Below are positions 32,983 to 42,439 of a stretch of DNA of 64,000 bases, piece by piece. Position numbers and translations under genes: made by a program. Where the stretch lies: NCBI RefSeq assembly GCF_905171765.1, contig NC_053397.1, positions 117,858,378 to 117,922,377 of the forward strand, in the 5' to 3' direction. The DNA comes from Bufo bufo (Eukaryota; Chordata; Amphibia; Anura; Bufonidae). The notes under the pieces were generated by a model. The model saw only the letters and a list, made by a program, of their open reading frames with translations, had not been told where the DNA came from and did no database searches. Each line of letters starts with the position of its first letter. The first letter of the stretch is position 1.

Positions 32983-34561
32983 TGCTCAAAAAAATAAAGG
33001 GAACACAAAAATAACACATCCTAGATCTGAATTAATGAAATATTCTTCTGAAATACTTTGTTCTTTACATAGTTGAATGTGCTGACAACAAAATCAGACA
33101 AAAATAAAAAAATGGAAATCTAATTTTTCAACCCATGGAGGTCTGGATTTGGAGTCACCCTCAAAATTAAAGTGGAAAAACACACTACAGGCTGATCCAA
33201 CTTTGATGTAATGTCCTTAAAACAAGTCAAAATGAGGCTCAGTAGTGTGTGTGGCCTCCACGTGCCTGTATGACCTCCCTACAATGCCTGTGCATGCTCC
33301 TGATGAGGTGGCGGACGGTCTCCTGAGGGATCTCTTCCCAGACCTGGACTAAAGCATCTGCCAACTCATGGACAGTCTGTGGTGCAACGTGACGTTGGTG
33401 GATAGAGCGAGACATGATGTCCCAGATGTGCTCAATTGGATTCAGGTCTGGGGAACGGGCGGGCCAGTCCATAGCATCAATGCCTTCGTCTTGCAGGAAC
33501 TGCTGACACACTCCAGCCACATGAGGTCTAGCATTGTCTTGCATTAGGAGGAACCCAGGGCCAACTGCACCAGCATATGGTCTCACAAGGGGTCTGAGGA
33601 TCTCATCTCGGTACCTAATGGCAGTCAGGCTACCTCTGGCGAGCACATGGAGGGCTGTGCGGCCCTCCAAAGAAATGCCACCCCACACCATTACTGACCC
33701 AATGCCAAACCGGTCATGCTGGAGGATGTTGCAGGCAGCAGAACGTTCTCCACGGCGTCTCAAGACTCTGTCACGTCTGTCACATGTGCTCAGTGTGAAC
33801 CTGCTTTCATCTGTGAAGAGCACAGAGTGCCAGTGGCGAATTTGCCAATATTGGTGTTCTCTAGCAAATGCCAAACGTCCTGCACGGTGTTGGGCTGTAA
33901 GCACAACCCCCACCTGTGGACGTCGGGCCCTCATATCACCCTCATGGAGTCTGTTTCTGACCGTTTAAGCAGACACATGCACATCTGTGGCCTGCTGGAG
34001 GTCATTTTGCAGGGCTCTGGCAGTGCTCCTCCTGTTCCTCCTTGCACAAAGGCGGAGGTAGCGGTCCTGCTGCTGGGTTGTTTCCCTCCTACGGCCTCCT
34101 CCACGTCTCCTGATGTACTGGCCTGTCTCCTGGTAGCGCCTCCATGCTCTGGACACTACGCTGACAGACACAGCAAACCTTCTTGCCACAGCTCGCATTG
34201 ATGTGCCATCCTGGATAAGCTGCACTACCTGAGCCACTTGTGTGGGTTGTAAACTCCGTCTCATGCTACCACTAGAGTGAAAGCACCGCCAGCATTCAAA
34301 AGTGACCAAAACATCAGCCAGGAAGCATAGGAACTGAGAAGTTATCTGTGGTCACCACCTGCAGAACCACTCCTTTATTGGGGGTGTCTTGCTAATTGCC
34401 TATAATTTCCACCTGTTGTCTATCCCATTTGCACAGCAGCATGTGAAATTGATTGTCACTCAGTGTCGCTTCCTAAGTGGACAGTTTGATTTCACAGAAG
34501 TGTGATTGACTTGGAGTTACATTGTGTTGTTTAAGTGTTCCCTTTATTTTTTTGAGCAGTG
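32980..34561 (-). mobile_element. Tc1/mariner element D
   Basis: TA on both sides, short inverted repeats of 27 bp starting CACTGCTCAAAAAAATAAAG, total 1,582 bp. The transposase is on the - strand and broken by one stop only. An AT microsatellite flanks each end. Confidence 0.94.
33239..34264 (-). pseudogene. Tc1-type transposase D, one nonsense codon
   Basis: It runs from [20 protein letters not shown] to the closing ARGGHTHY in one frame, about 340 codons. Only TAA at 33965-33967 interrupts it, a change explained by one C-to-T. The helix-turn-helix [20 protein letters not shown] and an arginine-rich linker come first. The triad is D in VLFTDESRFTL, D in LLMQDNARPHV, and E in [11 protein letters not shown]. 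The single lesion suggests a recent loss. Confidence 0.93.
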
Positions 34562-34660
34562 TATATATATATATATATATATATATATTAGGGTTACTCC
34601 TGCAGTATATAAATCTTTTGCTAGAGGTAGTTGTGCGTTGCGTGTGTGTGTGTGTATATA
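34562..34660. repeat. (AT)n and (GT)n microsatellites
   Basis: An AT run at 34562-34589 and a GT run at about 34640-34655 flank a short unassigned spacer between Tc1 D and Tc1 E. Confidence 0.9.
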
Positions 34661-34748
34661 CAGTTGCAAGAAAAAGTATGTGAACCCTTTGGAATGATAT
34701 GGATTTCTGCACAAATTGGTCATAAAATGTGATCTGATCTTCATCTAA

Positions 34749-35502
34749 GGCCTCTTTCACACTTGCGTTGTCCGGATCCGGCGTGTACTCCACTTGCCGG
34801 AATTATACGCCGGATCCGGAAAAACGCAAGTGTACTGAAAGCATTTGAAGACGGAACCGTCTTCCAAATGCGTTCAGTGTTACTATGGCACCCAGGACGC
34901 TATTAAAGTCCTGGTTGCCATAGTAGGAGCGGGGAGCAGTATACTTACAGTCCGTGCGGCTCCCGGGGCGCTCCAGAGTGACGTCAGAGCGCCCCATGCG
35001 CATGGATGACGTGATTCATGTGATCACATGATCCATGCGCTTGGGGCGCCCTGACGTCACTCTGAAGCGCCCAGGGAACCGCACGGACGGTAAGTACACT
35101 GCTCCCCCGCTCCCCGCTACACTTTACCATTGCTGCCAGGACTTTAGCGTCCCGGCAGCCATGGTAACCACTCTGAAAAAGCTAAATGTCGGCTCCAGCA
35201 ATGCGCCGAAACGGCGTTTAGCTTAAGGCCGGATCCGGATCAATGCCTTTCAATGGGCATTAATTCCGGATCTGGCCTTGCGGCAAGTGTTCCGGATTTT
35301 TGGCCGGAGCAAAAAGCGCAGCATGCTGTGGTATTTTCTCCGGCCAAAAAACGTTCCGTTCCGGAACTGAAGACATCCTGATGCATCCTGAACGGATTTC
35401 TCTCCATTCAGAATGCATTAGGATAATCAGGATTCTTCCGGCATAGAGCCTCGACGACGGAACTCTATGCCGAAAGACAAGAACGCAAGTGTGAAAGAGC
35501 CC
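34749..35502. mobile_element. Foldback MITE, PIF/Harbinger-like TAA duplication
   Basis: TAA at 34746-34748 and 35503-35505 flanks ends GGCCTCTTTCACACTTGCG and CGCAAGTGTGAAAGAGCCC. Inner parts also pair (GGATCCGG.., CGCATGGGGCG / CGCTTGGGGCG near 34990-35045). 754 bp, no coding capacity. The 3-bp TAA duplication suggests mobilisation by a PIF/Harbinger transposase. Confidence 0.85.
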
Positions 35503-35796
35503 TAAGTCACAACAATAGACAATCACAGTCTGCTTAAACTAATAACACACAAATAATTAAATGTTACCATCTTTTTATTGAACACACCATGTAAACATTC
35601 ACAGTGCAGGTGGAAAAAGTATGTGAACCCCTAGACTAATGACATCTCCAAGAGCTAATTGGAGTGAGGTGTCAGCCAACTGGAGTCCAATCAATGAGAT
35701 GAGATTGGAGGTGTTGGTTACAGCTGCCCTGCCCTATAAAAAACACACACCTGTTCTGGGTTTGCTTTTCACAAGAAGCATTGCCTGATGTGAATG

Positions 35797-35840
35797 ATGC
35801 CTCGCACAAAGAGCTCTCAGAAGACCTACTCTTAAGAATT
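35797..35840 (+). pseudogene. Tc1 E transposase, first codons
   Basis: ATGCCTCGCACAAAG starts the transposase; a single-base loss near 35808-35812 shifts the frame. At TACTCTTAAGAATT (35827-35840) the coding text stops because the Penelope-like element is inserted. It resumes at 39746 with the same 14 bases. Confidence 0.8.
35827..35840. repeat. 14-bp target-site duplication (left copy)
   Basis: TACTCTTAAGAATT here and at 39746-39759 are identical and lie in the transposase gene of Tc1 E on either side of the Penelope-like block. Confidence 0.8.
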
Positions 35841-35842
35841 TA

Positions 35843-36021
35843 AACAATGTAACACAGCGCGCTTACTCTACAATAAATAGATAGCCAGCTTGTCACCACC
35901 TTCCTACCTATCACACAGATATACAAAACAGCATTGATATCTATATATGTCTCAGTCCTACCTTGACATAGGTGTCCATGCTGTGATTATGTATCGTGCG
36001 GCGGTCCTCGCTTCTCTTCTA
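35843..36021. repeat. Direct repeat A, copy 1 (Penelope 3' terminal sequence)
   Basis: 179 bp from AACAATGTAACACAGCGCGC to CGCTTCTCTTCTA. It repeats in the same direction at 37349-37527 with very few changes, and in reverse at about 39446-39624. It borders the left target duplication and, at its right end, the palindrome edge. Confidence 0.88.
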
Positions 36022-36861
36022 CGCGGCCGCACCGGGATCAGCTGGAGGAGGGTGTGTGTGGATCTGCGCAAGCGCAGATCCACTGGATTCGTAAGAATAA
36101 TTGCACCGCCGTGGGAGAAGCAGCTACTTCATTTGCATGCGCAAAACTGTACACCGTGCGAGCGCACTCAGGGGTAGGTAGATTTTTCAGCGCAAAATGT
36201 TCCATCAGATCTCCCTACCCCTGAGTGCGCACATGCGGACACATTATCTGGAGCAGTTCAGCCTCACCACATAGCAGAGGTGATTGTAGGATATTGGGGT
36301 GGTGGGGTCACCACATAGCAGAGCTGAGTGCGCACGTGCGGAGTATGGTTTTGCGCATGCAAATGAAGTAGGTGCTTCTCCCGCGGTGGTGCAATTATTT
36401 TTACGAATCCAGTGGATCTGTGCTTGCGCAGGTCCACACACACCCTCCTCCAACTGATTCCGGTGCGGCTGCGTCACTTCCGGGTATAGCATTCTGCAAA
36501 AGTATAGGAATCTGGCAGAATACCGGCTGTGTCAGGGCTGTAGGAACCGGCTGCGCTGTATGTTTGTGCGTTATGAAGCGGAGGCTCGGACACGCTGCAT
36601 CTTTCTTGCATTATGCGTTTATAGTGACTTCATGAATCTTACAGTGCCAATCCGTGTGGAGTCTGCTCAGCCAATCACCGGCCATAGCGGGCCAGCGCTG
36701 AGTGGTCCACCACTGTCTGACAAGACAAAGACGGGCCCCATTCTGGAGATCGCTGATGGAGTCCCATCCTGTGGATAGGGGATACATTTTTAATTACTGG
36801 ATAACCCCTTTAAAGTCATACAAGTCTATCATACTACAATACTACATTTATTAAAATTTCC

Positions 36862-37227
36862 CTCCTCGTGCAGCAATGTTTTATTTGGACAGCAGTGGCT
36901 TCCTCTGTGGTATCCTCCCATGAAATCCATTCTTGTTTAGTTTTTTACATATTGTAGATTCGCTAACAGGGATATTAGCATATGCCAGAGACGTTTGTAA
37001 GTCTTTAGCTGACACTCTAGGATTCTTCTTCACCTCATTGAGCAGTCTGCGCTGTGCTCTTGCAGTCATCTTTACAGGACGGACACTCCTAGAGAGAGTA
37101 GCAGCAGTGCTGAACTTTCTCCATTTATAGACCATTTGTCTTACTGTGGACTGATGAACAGCAAGGCTTTTGGAGATACTTTTATAACCCTTTCCAGCTT
37201 TATGCAAGTCAATAATTCTTAAGAGTA
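36862..37227 (-). pseudogene. Inverted copy of Tc1 E transposase fragment
   Basis: On the - strand it reads [20 protein letters not shown] and ends QRKPLLSK plus a stop, identical in content to 39746-40111. It is the DNA-binding half only. It is out of place relative to Tc1 E and reversed, which marks it as the derived copy. Confidence 0.88.
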
Positions 37228-37348
37228 TATGCAATGTTCTCAACTGGCGCTTAAACACATTAAATACCGCTGCAGTGTTATAGCAGTCCCGTTTCCTGCT
37301 ATAAAAGACTTTGTACAGACCAGCCGTACAAGACACAATTAAATATGT

Positions 37349-37527
37349 AACAATGTAACACAGCGCGCTTACTCTACAATAAATAGATAGCCAGCTTGTC
37401 ACCACCTTCCTACCTATCACACAGATATACAAAACAGCATTGATATCTATATATGTCTCAGTCCTACCTTGACATAGGTGTCCGTGCTGTGATTATGTAT
37501 CGTGCGGCGGTCCTAGCTTCTCTTCTA
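37349..37527. repeat. Direct repeat A, copy 2
   Basis: Same 179 bp as 35843-36021, for example CCGTGCTG instead of CCATGCTG and CCTAGCTT instead of CCTCGCTT. After it the Penelope 3' flank continues. Confidence 0.88.
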
Positions 37528-37827
37528 TATGTGGGGCGAACAGGGAGAGCGGATCCCAGGGAAGATGGCTGCAGCATAGACTATTTTATGATATTAAAGT
37601 TTGGGAGTACGCCCCGGCCGGTGGCGATATACTCCCGTTACCTTTTGCTTACGCTCACGTCTGAGCGGGTGACGTCACCGCAAGTGAACTACGGATGGCA
37701 GTGAGGGTCCAACTTCCAACGCGTTTCGAGTACATACGGCACTCTTCGTCAGGGAATGTTACACTCACTGCGCATATTCTCACTATTTATAGTCTATGTT
37801 GTCTGTCCCTCCCCCCTATATTTATCA

Positions 37828-38997
37828 CTATTCAAAACCAAACAGTTCTATTTCTGAGTTCAAACCTCTTGGTAGCAATGTATCTAAATTAAATATCCAC
37901 TCTGTCTCTTTTTTAGACTGTTTCTTTATATAGTCTCCACCACGGGCATCTATTTCTACCTTTTCTATACCCATGAATGACATTCCTTCTAGTTGTCCTT
38001 TGTGTACCTCGGTAAAATATCTGGATAGGGGGTGTCCTATTGATTTTTTCTTTATGTTGTTTATATGTTCAGTTATGCGTTTCTTTAATTTTCTCTTTGT
38101 ACGCCCAATATAGAGCTTATTGCAGGGGCATCTGATAGCATAGATTACCCCCTCTGTACTACAAGAAATATGTCCCCTTATTTTTTGTTCAAAATTACAT
38201 TCATGATTTTTTATATTTTGTATTTTTACTGTTGTTTGCTGTACTTTTACATGGTGCGCATCTTTTACATGGTAAAAAGCCTTGTGGGAGGTTCACTTTG
38301 GTATTGTTCCGCTTTTTTATTTTTAGTCCTGCTCCTTTGCTGGTTGAAGCAATCTTATTGCCTATGTTAGCTGCCTTCTTGTATATGAAAACTGGTGCTG
38401 CTGGTATAAGATTACCTACAATCTTATCTTCCCTCAGTATATCCCAATATTTCTTTACAATCTTTCTGAGGATTTAAGTTTGTGTATTGTACGGGACTAT
38501 AATGGGTGGTATTTTGTCTTTTGTTTCTGCTGCCTTTTGTTTCTTGTTGTTTTCTTTTTTCTGTATTAATAATTTTTCTCTCTCTATCATTTTGACTTCT
38601 TTTTTCTGAGTTTCTACTATATCCCCATTGTATCCCTTTGCTTCAAACTTTTTTTCTAATATTTCTGCCTCTTTCTCATATTCTTTTGTTTCAGTACAAT
38701 TTCTTCTTAAACGAAGAAACTGACTCCTAGGTATATTGTCTAACCATCTAGGTAGATGGCAGCTTTCTCTATTGATATAGCTATTTGAGTCTGTGTGTTT
38801 GGAGTAGGTTTTAGTGCTGATGTGGTCTCCTGTAGCATAAATAGTGAGGTCTAAAAAATTAATTTCATATTTACTGTAGGTTAAAGTAAAATCCAGATAA
38901 AATTCATTTTTATTAATCTCCTCTAAAAATAATTTTAATGCATATTCCCCTTTATCCCAAATAAAAACGACATCGTCTATGAAACGCCGCCAGAGGA
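37828..38997 (-). pseudogene. Penelope-like polymerase: end of RT and GIY-YIG endonuclease
   Basis: On the - strand the RT palm motif RRFIDDVVFIWDKGEYALKL opens the fragment at about 38995, followed by YEINFLDLTIYATGDHISTK and SCHLPRWLDNIPRSQFLRLR, all characteristic of vertebrate Penelope/Neptune-type elements. A lysine/glutamate-rich stretch and a C..C pair (CKRCAPCK) come next. The endonuclease reads EGVIYAIRCPCNKLYIGRT, a GIY-YIG variant, with SRYFTEVHKG and the Glu in KKETEWIFN, ending SEIELFGFE. Stops (for example after NTQT) and shifts break it; the N-terminal RT is absent. Confidence 0.88.
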
Positions 38998-39000
38998 CGG

Positions 39001-39145
39001 GGGTATAGAAAAGGTAGAAATAGATGCCCGTGGTGGAGACTATATAAAGAAACAGTCTAAAAAAGAGACAGAGTGGATATTTAATTTAGATACATTGCTA
39101 CCAAGAGGTTTGAACTCAGAAATAGAACTGTTTGGTTTTGAATAG
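39001..39145 (+). pseudogene. Penelope-like endonuclease end, inverted copy
   Basis: It reads GIEKVEIDARGGDYIKKQSK and on to the same last residues and TAG (39143-39145) as the - strand copy. It starts abruptly at 39001, so it is 5'-truncated, and its 3' flank and repeat A follow on the right. Confidence 0.88.
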
Positions 39146-39745
39146 TGATAAATATAGGGGGGAGGGACAGACAACATAGACTATAAATAGTGAGAATATG
39201 CGCAGTGAGTGTAACATTCCCTGACGAAGAGTGCCGTATGTACTCGAAACGCGTTGGAAGTTGGACCCTCACTGCCATCCGTAGTTCACTTGCGGTGACG
39301 TCACCCGCTCAGACGTGAGCGTAAGCAAAAGGTAACGGGAGTATATCGCCACCGGCCGGGGCGTACTCCCAAACTTTAATATCATAAAATAGTCTATGCT
39401 GCAGCCATCTTCCCTGGGATCCGCTCTCCCTGTTCGCCCCACATATAGAAGAGAAGCGAGGACCGCCGCACGATACATAATCACAGCACGGACACCTATG
39501 TCAAGGTAGGACTGAGACATATATAGATATCAATGCTGTTTTGTATATCTGTGTGATAGGTAGGAAGGTGGTGACAAGCTGGCTATCTATTTATTGTAGA
39601 GTAAGCGCGCTGTGTTACATTGTTACATATTTAATTGTGTCTTGTACGGCTGGTCTGTACAAAGTCTTTTATAGCAGGAAACGGGACTGCTATAACACTG
39701 CAGCGGTATTTAATGTGTTTAAGCGCCAGTTGAGAACATTGCATA

Positions 39746-40111
39746 TACTCTTAAGAATTGTTGACTTGCATAAAGCTGGAAAGGGTTATAAAAGTATCTC
39801 CAAAAGCCTTGCTGTTCATCAGTCCACAGTAAGACAAATGGTCTATAAATGGAGAAAGTTCAGCACTGCTGCTACTCTCTCTAGGAGTGTCCGTCCTGTA
39901 AAGATGACTGCAAGAGCACAGCGCAGACTGCTCAATGAGGTGAAGAAGAATCCTAGAGTGTCAGCTAAAGACTTACAAACGTCTCTGGCATATGCTAATA
40001 TCCCTGTTAGCGAATCTACAATATGTAAAAAACTAAACAAGAATGGATTTCATGGGAGGATACCACAGAGGAAGCCACTGCTGTCCAAATAAAACATTGC
40101 TGCACGAGGAG
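39746..40111 (+). pseudogene. Tc1 E transposase, DNA-binding half
   Basis: In one frame: [20 protein letters not shown], the second unit after [17 protein letters not shown], then KNGFHGRIPQRKPLLSK and a TAA where the family continues with KN. It stops matching at about 40111 (GCTGCACG). The catalytic core up to the last Glu region is missing; the C-terminus is at 41610. Confidence 0.9.
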
Positions 40112-40447
40112 GGAAATTTTAATAAATGTAGTATTGTAGTATGATAGACTTGTATGACTTTAAAGGGGTTATCCAGTAATTAAAAATGTATCCCCTATCC
40201 ACAGGATGGGACTCCATCAGCGATCTCCAGAATGGGGCCCGTCTTTGTCTTGTCAGACAGTGGTGGACCACTCAGCGCTGGCCCGCTATGGCCGGTGATT
40301 GGCTGAGCAGACTCCACACGGATTGGCACTGTAAGATTCATGAAGTCACTATAAACGCATAATGCAAGAAAGATGCAGCGTGTCCAAGCCTCCGCTTCAT
40401 AACGCACAAACATACAGCGCAGCCGGTTCCTACAGCCCTGACACAGC
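40112..40447. other. Foreign segment with TTAA-type MITE end
   Basis: CTTTAAAGGGGTTATCCAG at about 40159 is a common start of amphibian TTAA-duplicating MITEs; the opposite end was not seen. The mirror copy is 36526-36861. Confidence 0.45.
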
Positions 40448-41003
40448 CGGTATTCTGCCAGATTCCTATACTTTTGCAGAATGCTATACCTGGAAGTGAC
40501 GCAGCCGCACCGGAATCAGTTGGAGGAGGGTGTGTGTGGACCTGCGCAAGCACAGATCCACTGGATTCGTAAAAATAATTGCACCACCGCGGGAGAAGCA
40601 CCTACTTCATTTGCATGCGCAAAACCATACTCCGCACGTGCGCACTCAGCTCTGCTATGTGGTGACCCCACCACCCCAATATCCTGCAATCACCTCTGCT
40701 ATGTGGTGAGGCTGAACTGCTCCAGATGATGTGTCCGCATGTGCGCACTCAGGGGTAGGGAGATCTGATGGAACATTTTGCGCTGAAAAATCTACCTACC
40801 CCTGAGTGCGCTCGCACGGTGTACAGTTTTGCGCATGCAAATGAAGTAGCTGCTTCTCCCACGGCGGTGCAATTATTCTTACGAATTCAGTGGATCTGCG
40901 CTTGCGCAGATCCACACACACCCTCCTCCGGCTGATCCCGGTGCGGCCGCGTCACTTCCGGGTATAGCATTCTGCCAGGTATAGGAATCTGGCAGAACAC
41001 CGG
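40448..41003. mobile_element. Foldback element with inverted repeats of about 200 bp
   Basis: The left end CCGGTATTCTGCCAGATTCC is mirrored by GGAATCTGGCAGAACACCGG at the right. The repeats include AGTGACGC.GCCGCACCGG, GGAGGAGGGTGTGTGTGGA and AATAATTGCACC. The middle also has CACCACATAGCAGAG pairs. No coding capacity. The palindrome ends inside its right repeat at 40952, and the mirror copy 36021-36525 is therefore truncated. Confidence 0.85.
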
Positions 41004-41609
41004 GCCCAGTCATCAACCTTTTAAAGCGGTTGATAATTTTGGCTGGCTAGGGTTGAGAATTTATATGTGATAAGGATCATTTGTGATCAATGATAGAAAA
41101 CTGTTGTCTGCCAAAAGTTTGATCTCTCAGGTTGGATTTTTTTCAGGCATTGTCAGTATGGCAGGACTGCTGAATGTGGCTGATCATTTGATTATATAAT
41201 TGAGCCTCTAACCTGAGACTGTGCATCCTCGATGCTGCTATTGAAGTATTTTCATTTGAATCATCAGTGTGGCTACTAGACCTGTCCTCAAGACCTTGTC
41301 ACTCAGCCTCCTACCTGACAGCCCTGAACAGCCTGATGACAGCTCCACACAAGCAGCAGCTACCGGGCTAAAGGACCTTGTGTGATGTCATGATCACGTG
41401 ATCAGTCACATGTGTGGGAGGAGTCAGTCTCCGGGCAATGTCTGTGTCAGAGTCCGCTGTTGGGGGATGGAGGAAATGGGCTCCTCTGTTACTGCACCGG
41501 CCAAGGAGCCTCAGCCTCCTCGCTGTCGGCATGGCCGGCCGTGCGGCAGTCAGGGCTACCAGCCTAACGGGAATTTTCCCGGTATCCCGGTAGACTAGTC
41601 CGGCCCTGG
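41004..41609. other. Unassigned segment replacing Tc1 E catalytic core
   Basis: About 600 bp with no convincing gene. It has a TGATCACGTGATCA palindrome near 41391-41404 and ends with GGTATCCCGGTAGACTAGTC. It stands where the transposase catalytic region should be, so an insertion came with a deletion. Confidence 0.5.
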
Positions 41610-41801
41610 ATTGAGATGCTGAGGTATGACTTCAAGAAAGCGATTCACACCAGACATCCCAAGAATATTGCTGAACTGAAACAGTTCTGTAAAGAGGAAT
41701 GGTCAAGAATTACTCCTGACCGTTGTGCATGTCTGATCTGCAAATACAGGAAACGTTTGGTTGAAGTTATTGCTGCCAAAGGAGGTTCAACCAGTTATTA
41801 A
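41610..41801 (+). pseudogene. Tc1 E transposase, C-terminal end
   Basis: The frame resumes at IEMLRYDFKKAIHTRHPKNI, which begins with the catalytic Glu of the SPDLNPIE motif, and runs to AAKGGSTSY and the stop at 41799-41801. It is the normal end of a Tc1 transposase. Confidence 0.92.
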
Positions 41802-42022
41802 ATCCAAAGGTTCACATACTTTTTCCACCTGCACTGTGAATGTTTACATGGTGTATTCAATAAAAACATGGTAACATTTAATTGTTTGTGTGTTATTAGT
41901 TTAAGCAGACTGTGATTGTCTATTGTTGTGACTTAGATGAAGATCAGATCACATTTTATGACCAATTGGTGCAGAAATTCATATCATTCCAAAGGGTTCA
42001 CATACTTTTTCTTGCAATTGTA

Positions 42023-42430
42023 TATAGATTACACTTTTTGTGAGGCAAGGTAGCCAAAAAATATTGTGGCACAGTTTTTATTTTTTGTGTTTTACAATTT
42101 TCACCTGACAGGGTAGATCATGTGATATTTTTATAGAGCAGGTTGTTACGGACATGGCGATACCTAATTCATCTATTTTTTACATTTTATTTTGGTTTTA
42201 CACAATAAAATAATAAAAAAAAATAATAATAATCATGTTTTTGTGTCTCCATTTTCTAAAAGCCATTTTTTGGACGATTGTCTTATGTAGGATCTCATAT
42301 GACTGTTTGATTGGTACCATTTTGGGGCACGTATGACTTTTTGATCGCTTGGTATTACACTTTTTGTGTTGTAAAGGTGATAAAAATGGCTTTTTTGGCA
42401 CGGTTTTAATTTTTTTATTTTTCCGCCCCC
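42023..42430 (-). mobile_element. piggyBac-family internal fragment
   Basis: The reverse complement matches parts of 17400-18250 (CACATGATCTACCCTGTCAG, AAAGTGCAATA-like, GTACCAAT.AAAC, CACAAAAA). Neither terminus is present. Confidence 0.7.
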
Positions 42431-42439
42431 CGCTACAGC

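Larger units (their letters stand above)
36021..37972 (-). repeat. Left arm of a 4.9-kb palindrome (1,952 bp)
   Basis: The reverse complement of 39001-40952; a position x pairs with 76973 minus x throughout, so I see no net length change. I noted roughly ten substitutions. The arm holds, left to right, a truncated foldback element, a flank with a TTAA-type MITE end, a Tc1 E transposase fragment, a 120-bp spacer, repeat A copy 2, and the Penelope 3' flank and endonuclease end. Confidence 0.92.
35841..39745 (-). mobile_element. Penelope-like retroelement insertion with inverted partial copy
   Basis: A 14-bp duplication flanks the block. On the - strand from about 39000 leftward it encodes the RT motif FIDDVVFIW, then a GIY-YIG endonuclease ending at 37828. 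From 39001 rightward the same endonuclease end and 3' flank appear on the + strand. So two 5'-truncated copies point outward, tails at the edges. Penelope-like elements often insert as such partial inverted or tandem copies and give variable target duplications. A later 1.5-kb inverted duplication (36021-37527) sits inside the left copy. Confidence 0.82.
39001..40952 (+). repeat. Right arm of the palindrome (1,952 bp)
   Basis: This arm is collinear with Tc1 E: after the Penelope tail the 14-bp duplication leads straight into the next transposase codons. It is therefore the original copy and 36021-37527 the derived one. Spacer between the arms: 37973-39000. Confidence 0.92.
34661..42020 (+). 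mobile_element. Tc1/mariner element E, expanded by nested insertions
   Basis: TA at 34659-34660 and 42021-42022 flanks ends reading CAGTTGCAAGAAAAAGTATG and CATACTTTTTCTTGCAATTG. Inner copies of AAAAAGTATGTGAACCC occur at about 35613 and 41815, so it is an IR/DR element. A normal 1.6-kb Tc1 has been stretched to 7.4 kb by a MITE (34749), a Penelope-like element (35841-39745) with an inverted duplication, and a replacement at 40112-41609. Confidence 0.92.

Noticed and set aside
37695..37892. 65-codon open stretch duplicated at 39081-39278
   Set aside because: It is antisense to the Penelope-like 3' end and appears twice only because of the palindrome.
40195..40729. Several 70-87-codon open stretches mirrored at 36244-36778
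   Set aside because: They lie in the foldback and MITE sequence of the palindrome arms and have no recognisable domain; duplication of the DNA explains their apparent conservation.
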